Part shown: in pieces, positions 33,612 through 46,468 of the stretch
Numbering within the stretch: the stretch's first letter is position 1
Layout: every line of letters begins with the position of its first letter
NCBI GenBank assembly: GCA_964469925.1
Contig: CAYXZL010000005.1
Coordinates: forward strand, 14,798-78,797
Length of the DNA: 64,000 nt
Source: CAYXZL01 sp964469925
GTDB lineage: Bacteria > Patescibacteriota > Gracilibacteria > Absconditabacterales > Absconditicoccaceae
Reading direction: 5' to 3'
The notes under the pieces: generated by a model
What the model was told of the DNA's origin: nothing
The model's input: only the letters and a program-made list of their open reading frames with translations
Database searches by the model: none
Position numbers and translations under genes: made by a program

Positions 33612-34796
33612 CTAGGCAAGTCTTTTTTTCATAACACCATAACTAATGATAACGCAAAAAAGAGCAACCATATAGAGAGGAAGCCTGAGATCCAAGAGGA
33701 CACCACCAATGATAGGACCAATAACCATTGAGATAGTCTGTAACGATGACATCACGCCAGTAAGTTCACCAGTTTTTTCCTTGTTACTATGAGAAATGAT
33801 CTCTCACTGATAGACAGGACCAAAAATACTACCAAAAACAGGAGCAATCATCAGCAGTCAGACAAAAAGCCAAAAAGAACTAAAAGTAAGTAAGGAGTTG
33901 ATAATAAGTCAGCTTAAAAGGATAACATAGCCTGCATGAGCAAGCTGTGTTAGTTGTTTAGTCGAAAAACGTTTGAGCCAAAACTTTGGCAAAAAGACAG
34001 ACATGTTGATGGCAGTTACGATACCAGTTGCTGCTAAGATGTACCCAAAATACTCGCCACCCACATGATAAACCAACTTGGTTTCGATAGAGAGCACAGA
34101 TTGATAGCTAAACATCCCAATGCCTATCAAAAGGATAGACCATAGATAGTGTGAAATAGGAGTCTGGGTAAGGTATCTCCAAATCACAGCTAATGAATAG
34201 GGAGATATGATTGTCTTGGGGTTTCTATTGCTATGTGTCTCAGGCAAGAGACCAATCATCAAAAAGGCGTCTACCAGTGCTAGGACTCATCAGACGATAA
34301 AAATTGTTTCAACATGACCAAAGCTCAAAACAAGTGACCCAACAATAGGCCCAATGATAAATCACAACCCGAATAACGCCCCCAGTAGTCAAAAGTTTTT
34401 TTTACGGTCCACATCATCATGTGAGATGTCGGCAACCGTTGCCTGCAAGATGCTGAAGTTTCCGCCTGTTACGCCATTGACGATCCTTGAAAGGATAAAA
34501 AGAAGAAAACTATGATGCCCAAGGAGCATAAAGTATGACAAGGCTGTTCAAAAAATACAATAGACAAGAAGCCATTTTCTCCCGTATCTATCAGAAAGCT
34601 GACCCAAAATGGGCGTAGTAAAAAACGCAAAGAGTGAGTAGGCAGAAAGGCTAAGACCAATCATAGCAGGACTGACATGGTACCAATCGACCAATTTTTC
34701 GAGAGCTGGTATATAAATGCCGATAGAGATGACGTCCAACAAAACTGCTATGTAAACTAAGGCCTTTGTTATCGTCTTATTGTGCACCGAAACCAT
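33612..34796 (-). CDS. Major facilitator superfamily transporter
   Basis: 394 residues with about twelve hydrophobic segments. The loop 2-3 signature is GQLSDRYGRKW, and the region PAMIGLSLSAYSLFAFFTTPILG is typical of TetA/Bcr-type drug:proton antiporters. Several glycines in membrane segments are TGA. It probably exports a small molecule; the substrate is unknown. The start is the ATG at 34796; upstream in-frame codons to 34829 are open but less likely. Confidence 0.88.
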
Positions 34797-34931
34797 GGAG
34801 AGACACCAAAAATATGCTGAAACAATCAAACGCTAATACATAGGCAAAGAGCAGGAATTGTCAAACCTAGATCGAAAAGATCAGATAAAAAGAAAGAGCT
34901 AGACATTGACTTGTTATGCAAAAAATATAGT

Positions 34932-35540
34932 ATGCGAAAATTATTAGATCATAAAGCTAAAACAACAATGAAAAACGACAATTTTGGAGATAGTTTCAAT
35001 CCAGCCGATTTCATAACTAATTTTCTGATAGACTATCCAGCAGGTAAACCAGAAGAGTTTGGAGATGCGACGCTACACAATACTATAGCAAGACAGGGTT
35101 TCGATATTCTAAAGAACTTGTCGGCAGATCTTCCGCCTCAAATATGAATGGTAGTTGCAGATAAAGCAACAAAGCAGAAAGAAGCCATTAGTTTTGTCCA
35201 AGATGAAGGCGACCTGCAAAGAATATGGAATTTGTTAACGATAGAATTTACCACCGTCTTGGGCATGACAGAACCTCCTAAGAAACAAGGAGATCTAGAG
35301 GATGGCGAGGATCGAAAAATAGGTACATGATTCCAAGACCCAAAGGAACAAGATCTGTGAGACCTAGCACCAATTCACAAGAAGATATGAGCGATTGGAT
35401 GAATAGTAGAGACAGTAGGGAATCGTCTTAACGATCCAGATAGACCATTTAATCTGACAGGTGTTCATAAGCTAGTAGGTCACTTAAAAGATTGGGCAAG
35501 CAAACCCGTCGAACGACAACCAGGCAAGAGCCAAGACTAA
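34932..35540 (+). CDS. Unknown soluble protein
   Basis: 202 residues, five in-frame TGA codons. Mostly hydrophilic and acidic, with a run of predicted helices (LHNTIARQGFDILKNLS; IWNLLTIEFTTVLGM). No signal peptide or membrane segment. An ATG 36 bases in is an alternative start. It is convergent with the cyclophilin at 35571, 30 bases away. No family recognised. Confidence 0.6.
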
Positions 35541-35570
35541 CAGTAGTGTTGGTGTTTCAACAAATATAAG

Positions 35571-36071
35571 CTAAGAAACTAATTTCTTAATGTTGTCCAA
35601 AAACTCTTTGGTTTTTTCGAAAAGCCCATCAATATCGCCTTCTATTAGGATATGATCGATGCGATCTCACTGTTGAATGGCGTTCACAACGTCTTGATCT
35701 GCGGTATCCACAATACGACCAAAAATCGTATGTCTATCATCCAGCCATGGAGTCTCAACATGAGTGATGAAAAATTGACTTCAATTGGTGTTGGGTCAAG
35801 AGTTAGCCATTGATAACACTCACGGTCAGTCATGACGAAGCTCTGGGTGAAACTCATCCCTAAAGTGATAACCAGGTCATCAGCTACCCGTGCCTTGAGG
35901 GCATCATCACTGGATCATGAATTCTGGTATCACACGATGAAAAGTTAAATTGTCGTAGTAGTTTTTCAGTGCTAAATGAACAAAGTTACTAACCGTAAGG
36001 GGAGCGTGATCGGGATAGAGGGAGAGTGTGATGACACCTTTAGTGGTGTGAATGCGTGCTTGGATCGACAT
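35571..36071 (-). CDS. ppiB: Peptidyl-prolyl cis-trans isomerase, cyclophilin type
   Basis: 166 residues. Catalyses proline isomerisation. Core: MSIQARIHTTKGVITLSLYP, NFVHLALKNYYDNLTFHRVI (catalytic Arg in FHRVI), EFMIQGGCPQGTGSGGPGY, MANSGPNTNGSQFFIT, and TIFGRIVD. At least ten conserved glycines are TGA, including GG of FMIQGG and GG of GSGGPGY. No signal peptide, so cytoplasmic. Confidence 0.96.
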
Positions 36072-36279
36072 AAGAAAGGAGTACACAGGTAAAAATACAA
36101 CAAATGGGAGTAAGTCACCACAGTTTGCATTTCCAGAACAATAATACAACGATTTTATCATGAGGAATACAAAAGGAGTAAGGATGATGATAGTGATCCC
36201 TCTTGTATTCTGTAGACATCCGAGTATCTCATAGGGAAACATGATACTCCATTTTTTATACACTAACAAAATCGTTGCT

Positions 36280-39200
36280 ATGCGTCGTGTCTCATTACTG
36301 ATGTTCGTTGTCCTCAGCTTAACACTGTCCCTATCAGGTTGCACGTGGAAAAAATCACACACCCTATCGCAGAGTGATGCGACGATAACGGATACGAAAG
36401 ATGCTAACTTATTGCCCATGAAGTTTAGTGGAACAAAATCGATAAACATGGTGGCAAACGGCCTCTCTATTGAGGATAATGGGATGCGCGAAGTCTTTGT
36501 GCAAGACGCGGATAAAGACAACCTAGCACAGCAGATCATTACATGGTTAACGCAACCATCGGGTGATCCCTCACTGCTGACAGCACGTCAGCTCAAACAA
36601 GCATCAGTTTCGGTAGGATGAACGACACTGACGGTTCCGTGATGAGCAACTCTAGCCCCTCACCTCGTAGCATACAATGCATCGGTAAAAAGTTCGGGTG
36701 ACGATCTCATCATACAAGCTTCTCTGACAAACGACCCCTACGAGAGTTATCTTGTGGTCAAAGATAGCTTACCAGAAAGTTATATGATCACTAATCCCCA
36801 AAATTGGTTTTGACCGTCAATATACATGATACCACAAAAAACCTATTCATTACTAAAATTCCAATGGGGGAGTAGTCTACAAGGAGCTAGCCTATTTTAT
36901 GAAAGTGGCGATACGTCACGGTCGCTAGGTTCGGTATATGAGGATAGATGGTCGGGGCTTGCAACCGCTTACGACCTTATCGTTGTGCCAGGAGCTACCA
37001 AGATGCGTTTAGTACCATCTACTTTCTCATCACAAGCGAGGGTCTTCCACCTAACACTGTGACCCATAAAGGGTAATATGAAACAAGAGGCATTCTTGTC
37101 CGATGTCAGTAAAGTGTCTGACAATAAAAGATGACTCTGACAACTAACCAGCTACCTTGAAAATCAAAAACAAGAGGTAAGGGAACGAGAACCCATAGAG
37201 GCAAACCAATCTGGTGAACGACTGCTAATGACCAGCAACGCTGAAGAACAATTGTTGCTCGTGATAGAGTCTGCTTCCATTTTTCTATTACCAATACACA
37301 AGAGAGACTTTACGATAGCCGTCAATCAAAATGTCGGCGACGAGTACCGCCCCTATTATTCGCAGTTTGTAACAGACTACCAATTAGACGAGCATTCAGT
37401 GGATACGGCACTCAAAAATCTTTTCGGTGAAAAAAACTATAGCTACGAACCATGGAGTAAATCATTTACCTACCGAATCCAACCCCAAAAGGCATACAAG
37501 CAATCCCTCATAATAAAAAACATTTTTGGCCAAGAAAAAACAGTAGATGTAAGCTATTATATTGATGCAATAGACAAAAGAGCAATCACGCAGGACATAG
37601 TTTCCAATGACACGATCAGTATATTGCCAAAGTCATGATCCTTTAAAGACGTCCTTATACAATACAAAAACATAGAGAAGTTTCCCATAAGCTTTCAGTC
37701 ATGTACGATTCAAACATCAGCAAACATCGTAAACGACTATAAAGGAGTGGGTATCGAAAACTACTTATTTGACTGTAAAGGGAAAATCGTACAAAAAGAA
37801 ATTCGTCCCCAGGGTGAAGTCTTTACGTACTGGAAAGCATATAGGACACCATTGCCAGTACCAGAAGAGTTCGCTGAAAACATAGCCTTCAAGGTGTTTT
37901 TTACAGATCAACAAGGGAAAGAACAGTCGCATTATATGCTCAAGTCTGATATATGATTGCGAACAAAGCTTACTGAGGATAATAAAGTCTATGTACGAGG
38001 ACTAATGTTAGATGATGGAACGCCCGTATCTGACGCAACGCTCACACTTACCAACCTAGCTTCTAATAAGCCAATTGCAACGAGTACGATGACTAACTGA
38101 TTTGCACAGGTGACGTTACCAGAAGTAAACTATGATGCTTATGACTACAGTACGCATTGGAAAGAAGATCTCTATCTTCTCCAAGTAAGTCGTGCCAACC
38201 AAAGCACGTTTGTAGTGCTACACAGAAGATGACGAGACTGGTTTCAGGTGCCAGCTCCTGGTCCAGACGGCTATGACCGCAATCTGACGATCAATAGTAG
38301 ATTGGAGCTGTCCGAAGTGTTGCCTCAGAATCTATGGATCGACCAATGGTCAACGATTCAACCGATAAAGATTTACGGTTACACGGATAAGTGATTGTAC
38401 AAGGCAGGTGAAACAATTAACCTAGCGGGTTGGGTCAGAAATGTTATGAAATTCGATTCACTCGAGTACCTCAAAGATAAGGTGGTAACGGTCAATATAT
38501 TTAGTCCAACATCATGATCACCAATAACGACTATTGGAAAAATACCATTGGATAGCTACGGATGATTTGTCGCGTCTTATACATTACCATCCACACTGAC
38601 TCTGGGAGACTATGTTGTCGAGTACGGATTTGAGGACGCAAATCCCTATTCTCACAACATTAAGATCGAAGAATACCAGAAACCGACATTTTACGCAGAT
38701 ATCACACACCAGACACAAAAAAATACGACATCACTTGTCATACAGCCGTCTTACTATTTTGGTACACCATTACAGTCATATGACGCACAGGTCACACGGT
38801 CCTTGGTAGGAAAAGATATCTGCCGATATTGTTGGCGACGGAACAATCAAGACTATTATTACAATCACGTATTCAATGACACAATATCCACTGGAGGCAC
38901 CATAGCACTCTACAATCAGAATGCTACACTAACCGTACCTCTGTATAGGGAAGATATTCAAGAAAATAAAGGTTATCAGTATAGTCTCAAAATAGATGCA
39001 ATCATCAAAGATCACTTATCAGATGAGACACAATTCTTTACTAGATATGTTGATTTTAAACCCGAGGTTATGCTCTGACTTGATGGGCAACCATACGAGT
39101 GGCAGTATCGAGACTGAATAAGCAGAGACCCTCGTACAACGCGAAAAATACATGCAAAATTGAAAGAAGGAAAGTCTCTCGTTGATAGTCTTTCCTACGA

Positions 39201-42141
39201 AGTTTACCGAATGAATTATGAACAAACTCTACAACAAGGCGTGGATGGTAATCTGTATTATATCAATGGGCAATGATATATCCCAGTAGCGTCTGGAGAT
39301 ATTGCAGTCAGCGATACGATGATTGTGCCATCTCAGTGGATTGATAAGCCATGAGAGTATTTTATGCGTGTGATGGCAAAAGATAAAAACGGAGCTATTA
39401 TAGCTGAAGTCCAAAAAAAAGTATGATGGTACGAGTCTTCATCTGATACAGATTTGCTAGGAGTAGTACCTAATAATTATGCACTAACTGTTGATATACC
39501 CAAAAAAACCTATGAAGAGTGACAAAGCATTCCTATAAATATAGCACCATATCAGTCATGAGCACAGGTTGTCGTGACAGTCGAAAGGGGACAGTATATT
39601 CTCGATTCTTTTATGAAAAAGCTTGACGGACAGGCACTACATATCGTCGCCAAGAAAGACTATGCACCAAACGTAGTCGTGAGCGTCATGATGCTTCAGC
39701 CGACACAGTTAAATACATCGACTAGGCAAGAGCCAAGATTTTTTGCAGGATTTGCAGAGGCAGAAATTGACAGTTCGGTTCACACGCTCAATATTTCAGT
39801 AACTAGTGACAAAAAAGAGTATAGCCCAGGAGACAGAGTAGAGCTTACAATCAAAACAACCAACAGTGATGGAACGCCAATTGATGCACGTGTGTCAGTG
39901 TCAGTGGTTGACAAGGCATTGTTAAGTCTATATGAGTTGATCAAAGAACCGATACCATATTTCTTCAACAAAGTAGGAACCAGCATTATCAATTATACAA
40001 ACATGAAATTGCTCTACCAGTCACTCAAAGCATTTGCAACGGGCGGTGCAAAATGATGAGGAGGACAAGGAGGAAAGGCGATGTTTAGCTATATAAGAGA
40101 TGATCTCAAAGACACGGCGTTTTGGTCTTGAGCAGTGTATACAAAGGATGGCGAAGCTAGAATTTCTTTTATAGCACCAGAAAATCTTACCACCTGGTTA
40201 GTAGATGCGATTGGGATCTCTATGGACACAAAGCTAGGCACCAAAACGAGCGAGTTTGTAGTCAAAAAGGATCTCATCATAGAGGCGAACCCTCCATTGT
40301 TTGTAACAATAGGTGATGAGCTTATGGTTCCCGTCAAACTTATAGTGCCTTCTGACTCAAAAAAATCTACTATAGAATGATCGGCACGGATAGAAAACCA
40401 ACAAGGAGAAAGGGTCATGCTTTGAAGTTTTGCTGCCAAATCAAATAGTTCCTTCGCACTGAAAGTAGCTATACCATCGACTCGACGAGAAAGCCAATAT
40501 ATAAAGCTTATAGTCCAGTGATGATACGGCGACACCAAGGACGGTATCGAACACATAATTCCCCTTAGGACTGAGGGTCTTATCGCAAGAGACAGTGTGT
40601 GACTACTGAACAAGTCGTGAAAGCACACGTTTCAAATACCAGAAAGCATAAGACAAAAATCTTCAATTAGGTTCTCTCAGATACCAAGCAACATTATCGA
40701 TCCTGTTGCTAAGTACTTGGTACATTATCCCTATGGTTGTACCGAGCAGCTTTTGAGTTCAATACTTCCCTTAGTAGCACTGCAAAAGCTACAATCAAAG
40801 GGGTTAATTACATCATCGCTTATTTTGTCTGGTACGACAATAGCAACAGAAGAGGGCCCAGTAGAGATAACTACTGCACTGCGTGATGGCATAGCCAAAC
40901 TACTTGCAAATCAGAACTCAAACGGAGGATTCGGCTATTGGTCGTATTCGACGGATAACACTGTTGAAACTGTCTCGAGATCAGATTATATTCTGTCTGC
41001 CTATGTATATAGTTCATTGAGATTACTACAGACGGTGGTTGATAAAACGGTCCAATTGGATATGGCGATCGAGCGTTTAGAATGATTTTTGGACTCCTAT
41101 CGCACGGTAGCAGCCGAATGACGATATCGATACCTATTAGCTAAAGTACAAAATGGTGACAGCTTAACGACGGATCAGCAAGGAAGTTTGAACGATATAG
41201 CTATCAACGACACTACGTACCTGCCATTACTCCGTTATATCATAGCAGTTGCACAGCAAGATAGCTGAGCAATGAAGAAACGAAAACCAGTCGCTAATGT
41301 ACCAACAAACCAAGAAAACTGGTCTGATACAAGTATATTTCTGAATCAAGTAACAGCAGAAGCAATGAAGTTGCAAGCATTGCTAGACGATGGGAGTGCA
41401 ACACAACAAGAGCGTCTTGATCTTCTGCAATCGCTTCTTAGGAGAAGAGAAACAAACGGGTTGTGGTGACGGAGCACTCAGTCCAATCTACAAGTACTAT
41501 TGGCAATAAGCAAGATGGCAGAGCTACGAAACCCCAAAGATACAATACAGTGTACTGTAAATGTAAACGGTCAGCAGCAAAAGCTGGTAGTCAAAAAGGC
41601 AGCTGAAGCAACACGAGTACCGGCACTGAGTGGGAAGCAGCATACGATAGAGCGATCATGTGACGCCCCCCTCTTAGCAGACATCTCATTGACGTATCTG
41701 CCGAAAAAGATGGATGATGTGTTGGGAGCAGCTTCACATGTGTCAGCCATGAGCTGGTCAGTCAGTAATCCATCAGCATGAGTGTGAGAGACAGTCGATA
41801 TTATTGGTAGTTTTTCAACCGACATGGTTGGCGAACAAGTTGCTGTAGAGTTGTTTATTCCTAGTGATTATAAGTTACTTGACGTCATCTCGAGTAAAAA
41901 GCAGCAGCCTGACTCATGGTCTCAATATCCATTCACTACATCAGATCGACATTGCACACCGACACATCGAGAAACGAGGTTTGATAGGTTATTTCTCTAC
42001 TATGATATTTTAGAACCAGGCGTGTGTGATATCACCATACCCGCTCTCAAAGCTTACAGCTGATCAACCGTCGTCATGCCTATGCGTGTACGGGAGATGT
42101 ACAGGTGAAAGGTAAACGGAAGAAAAGTTATCCATAAATAG
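36280..42141 (+). CDS. Alpha-2-macroglobulin family lipoprotein with intact thioester
   Basis: 1953 residues. The signal peptide ends LSLSGC, a lipobox, so it is lipid-anchored outside the cell. Bacterial alpha-2-macroglobulins trap proteases. Seen: MG-type strand domains, TDKGLYKAGETINLAGWV near residue 705, YQKPTFYADI, a Gly-rich bait-like stretch before YTKDGEARISFIAPENLTTWLV, and the thioester motif YPYGCTEQ with Cys1487 and Gln1490 (Cys codon at 40738-40740), followed by the alpha-helical toroid. The frame is crossed by several dozen TGA codons. It is three bases upstream of pbpC, the classic pairing known from proteobacteria such as E. coli yfhM-pbpC. Confidence 0.95.
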
Positions 42142-42144
42142 AGC

Positions 42145-43821
42145 ATGAATGTAACAAAAATAAAAAAAAGCAGACTAAAGAGGCGGGTAATACGAATACT
42201 TGTTTTTTCGCTGGTAATCATACTTATCCTGCAGTTCGTATTCCCTTATCAGTTCAAAACAAGTTCGCCATCAGTATGGTATGATCGCAACTGAAATGTT
42301 GTAATAGGTCATAAACAGCTACAGTACAACACCTTGGATGAAGTACCACAAGACTTACAAGAGTTGATTGTTGGCATAGAGGATAGGAGATTCTGGTCAC
42401 ACCCAGGTATTGATCCTCAATCATTACTAAGAGCCGTCACAGTAAACATAAGGAACAAAGGTATAGTACAGTGAGCATCGACAATTGATCAACAACTAAT
42501 TAAGCTTGACCACAAGCAAATGACCAGGTCACGATGAGCGAAACGAAGAGAAAACCGACGAGCATTTAATCTTCAATTCCACCTAACAAAAAAAGATATT
42601 CTGTTGCGTTATATCAACATAATGCCCTTTTCACATTCTATCGTGGGTTGGAAATCTGCCTGCCAATCATATCGATGAAAACCATGTGATTACTTAACAA
42701 AGGGCGAAATGATCGTCACACTCGTTATATCCCAGTTGGGAGCCAACCCCTATCGTGAGGATGATTGGGACAAGATCATGAAAAAAGCAAAGGGATACGC
42801 ACAATCTAGGACTGATCTCTTTATATCGCCTCTTGAGTTGTCAGATGAGCTAGGAGAATGATTACAGTCATTCCCTGCTCCCCTTGATCCGAGAGTCAGT
42901 AGTTTTATACGTGACACAACGGCAAGCGGTAAAACAAGTTTTGACCTAGAGTTGAGTAGGCATGTTGATGAAATAATACACAATACGAAAGTCCAAAGAG
43001 ATCAATACAATATCCGTGATTGTTGCATTGTCGTGCTTGATGAAAAAGGAGAAATTATAACAATGAACATGTGCTCAGATCGAAACGATCCAGAAGCAGG
43101 GAGAGTTAATAGTTGTTTGGTACCTAGACAAACAGGTTCTGCGATCAAGCCTTTTCTCTATCTGTTTGCTTTCAAAAAACTTTGACTAGGCCCCTACGAC
43201 ACAATAGTAGACGAGTCGGTGCAATTCGATCTATGATGATGAAACATCTACGATCCAAAAAACTTTGATCTCACCTATCATGGTGAAGTAAGTTATGCAT
43301 ATGCACTAGGAAACAGTCTCAATGTGCCAGCAATCAAGACATTGTATACAGTAGGGGTAGAGCCTTTCCTTATATTTCTCCAACAGCAATTAAAGAGACT
43401 CGCTCCTGGATGACCAAAAAACCCCAAAACAGCAGCTGATCTGTGATTGTCCCTAGCTTTAGGTACTTATGAGTTATCTCCACGGCAGTTTACGCAGTTG
43501 TGGCGCATGTTTTTGCCCACACATAGTCCATGAGGCTATGAATGAGAAACTCATTCCATTGTTGAAGTATTAAGTGATCCATCAAACAAGATAGTATCAT
43601 TTGGCCAAGACAACTTTCTGTCACCACAGGGGCGAGCGGTAAAAACTGGTACCTCAAGAAATTTTGTTGATGGTCGAATATGTGGCACAAATAGAGAGAA
43701 AAAACTCAATGCCTGTATTTGGCTAGGGAATTATAACAATGAATCTATGCTGGGAGCGAGTTCAGAAGTGTGAAGCTATATGCGGTCATTATTAGCCAAT
43801 ACTCTAGCAAAAGACTTGTAA
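42145..43821 (+). CDS. pbpC: Penicillin-binding protein 1C
   Basis: 558 residues. Bifunctional peptidoglycan synthase: one N-terminal membrane segment (ILVFSLVIILILQFVF), a GT51 glycosyltransferase domain with EDRRFWSHPGIDPQSLLRAV and QGASTIDQQL, and a transpeptidase domain with the SxxK motif in TGSAIKPF (Ser332), SLN in GNSLNVPA, and KTGTS at 500-504. CGA at 43675-43677 sits where relatives have Trp (KTGTS...D.W). The C-terminal BiPBP_C domain common in E. coli PbpC is missing. It would repair or build wall alongside the adjacent macroglobulin. Confidence 0.94.
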
Positions 43822-43877
43822 ATGAGACGACCGTATCTAGAATCGACACACATTAATTTTGACAATCTCATACCACA

Positions 43878-44291
43878 ATGGATGACTGTATATTCTCTAA
43901 AATAGTCAAAGGAGAAGTTCCTTCACGGAAAGTGTGCGAGAATGATTCTGTGTACGCATTTTTAGATATACATCCAGTAAACAAATATCATACTTTGGTC
44001 ATACCAAAAAAGCATTATGAGAATAGCTTTGATACTCCAGATGAGGAGTTGAGGGAAATAATGACTGTAATAAAAAAGCTATTAACATGATACAAAAAGA
44101 AATTAGGAATAGAAAATATTCAGATCGTAAACAGCAACTGATCTGTCGCTCAGCAGGATGTCTTTCATACGCATTATCACATTGTACCTAGGTATGAAGA
44201 CGACGGTCAAAATATAAGACGAACACAAAAAAGAGAAACTGACAAGTCGTTAGATGAGGCTTTACGTGACATTACGCAAAATAGTTTTTAG
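43878..44291 (+). CDS. HIT family hydrolase (Hint type)
   Basis: 137 residues. Starts MDDCIFSKIVKGEVPS, the usual Hint N-terminus with a zinc-site-like Cys, then VIPKKHYENSFD and the histidine triad VFHTHYHIVPRY (His-x-His-x-His). It hydrolyses nucleotidyl phosphoramidates or related bonds. TGA gives Gly in SNGSV, the expected NxGxxxGQ region. It starts 56 bases after pbpC. Two other HIT domains occur in the window. Confidence 0.93.
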
Positions 44292-44408
44292 AAAAGAAGT
44301 TTGGCTTGATAGGTTATATCACAATACAAATGTGTTCATCTAGGGAAACCAAGGAGCTTTTTGATTGTTTAGCTTTACTACTCCACAAGTAAAAAGTTTT
44401 ATCTTACT

Positions 44409-45701
44409 TTATCTTTTTCTTCACTGTGCTTTTCTTCTACCAGTTTGAGAAAAGGGACGACGTTCGCCTGAAGGACTTGGTCTATGATGAAATCAAGATC
44501 TTGATTGTGGGTTAGCTAGTCATCACTGTGCTTTTATATGACTGCTAGATGGTCTCTTTGCATGGTCATCATGATAGGGATGATCTTTTACTAAAGGAAT
44601 GTCTTTATTAATCAGACGAGTAATCTGTTTAAGATATTTAAGTTCTTCTACATCACAAAACATAAGTGCATGTCCTTTTAATCAAGCTCTTCCTGTTCTA
44701 CCAATGCGATGTACATAAGACTCCGGTTCAAGTGGAACGTCATAGATAATAACATGGGACAGCTCATCAATATCAATACCTCTAGCTGCAACATCAGTTG
44801 CAACTAATGCACGGATAGAACCGTTTTTTAAAGCAGAAAGGGCTTTTTGCCTGGCTGATTGGGACTTGTTTCCATGGATGGCTGCACTAGCAATTTTTGC
44901 CTGAGATAAAATCTTGTCAACTTTATTAGCACCGTGCTTAGTTTTGGTAAATATAACAGCATTTTTAACAACGGGGTTTTTCATAAGATGAAGAAGAAGA
45001 TCCTTTTTCTGTTCTTTTCTAACCATATACAAAGATTGATTGATAGTATCGACCGTAGAAGAAACGGGTGTAACGCTAATGTGCACAGGATCTCTCAGTA
45101 AACTGGCTGCCAAATCCATGATGCTTTCAACTTGTGTTGCAGAAAAAAGTAGGGTTTGTCTTTTGTTGGGCAAATGATTAACGATTTTTTTGACATCACG
45201 ACTAAAGCCCATATCGAGCATACGGTCAGCTTCGTCGAGTATAAAAATCTGGACATGTGCCAAAGTAACAATTTTCTGGTTAAGCAAATCTAACAATCTG
45301 CCAGGCGTTGCGACCAAAATATCAACTCATCTACGAAGGATCTTTACTTGATTGACTTGTGAGACACCACCATAGATAACAGTATTGGTTAGGTTGCAGT
45401 GTTTGCCATAATCACGAAAGCTTTCACCTATTTGAATCGCCAATTCCCTGGTCGGCGTAAGGATTAAGCCACGAATCGGTCTCTGTCTTTTTGCATCTTC
45501 TTTATGATCCAAAAGTTGTAATGTGGGAAGTGCAAAAGCAGCTGTCTTCCCTGTTCACGTCTGTGCACATCAAAATATGTCTTTCCCAGAAAGAATAAGC
45601 GGTATCGTCTGTGTTTGTATGGGAGTAGGCTCACTATATCATTGAGTAGCAAGAGCAGTAAGTAGCTTCGTATTAAGTCATAGCTCAGAAAAAGATGTCA
45701 T
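44409..45701 (-). CDS. DEAD-box RNA helicase, RhlE-like
   Basis: 430 residues. Motifs in order: Q motif (GYSEPTPIQTQTIPLIL), I AQTGTGKT, Ia PTRELA, GG, Ib TPGRL, II DEAD (ILDEADRMLDMGF), III SAT, IV VIFTKTKHGANKV, V TDVAARGID, VI HRIGRTGRAG. The C-terminal tail is basic and rich in Arg, Ser, Pro and His, as in RhlE helicases, and ends QGRKR. Several motif glycines are TGA (TGT of motif I, GRAG). It probably remodels rRNA or mRNA. Confidence 0.95.
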
Positions 45702-45823
45702 GAAAAAAAGAAAAAGGTGAAAAGAATGAGATATACAAGATGGTAAGTTGTGTTACTGTTGTGATGCACATTGACCAATAGTATATAGGGATAGTAAGAA
45801 TTTAACAAGGGAAAGGCATATTG

Positions 45824-46426
45824 TTATTCTGTATGTCATTCTGTAAGTGTAAGAAAGCCGCGACCAAGCTCGCTGAAAAGATAGGCATGATAAGGCTCGA
45901 GTGCAGGTATAGCAAAACCTAAATCAGACAGGGGAGGGGTAAAACATATGATTGAAGATCGTTGTTGTTGTATAAGATTTTTTTGAAAAGAACAGTCATC
46001 AAGAGACCCAGAAAGCAGGTAATAGCGACAATGAGAGAGTGTGTCGAAGAGCGATGTTTCGTACTTTTCGAAGTTCTTAACAAAAAAAACATAGTCGTCG
46101 TGATCCTGAATCTTAGTCATAACACTATTCCACAAAGAAATATTGCCACTCTGAATGAGAATTGATTTGTGAGACGGTATGGTCAGTACGTCTTCATGGT
46201 CGTTTACCTCATAGCAAAAGCTAGGTCAAATCTGTTGAAGTAATGCGTCTCTCGCCATAGGGTATGCACTAAAAAACACAACCTTAGCCCCCTTCTGTAT
46301 TAGCTGAGCAATAGCTATAATGGAAAAAAACGATGCACCAGACTTCGCAGCCCCAGTGATCAGGCAGGGAAGAAAAGACATGTTGAATGAAAGCGATTTA
46401 CCATTCAGAAGAATCATTTTCTCCAT
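45824..46426 (-). CDS. P-loop-like small ATPase or remnant
   Basis: 200 residues. N-terminal LITGAAKSGASFFSIIAIAQL resembles a Walker A loop, but the order G-A-A-K-S-G-A-S lacks the usual final GK[ST]. It continues with KVVFFSAYPMARDALLQ and DDYVFFVKNFEK, a RecA/KaiC-like strand pattern. It starts 43 bases after the large fusion gene ends and runs the same way, so they are probably co-transcribed. A degenerate ATPase partner is the best guess; unrelated folds are possible. Confidence 0.55.
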
Positions 46427-46468
46427 GAGTAATTCATGAATAAAAAAAATAACTATTAGTAGCTATAA

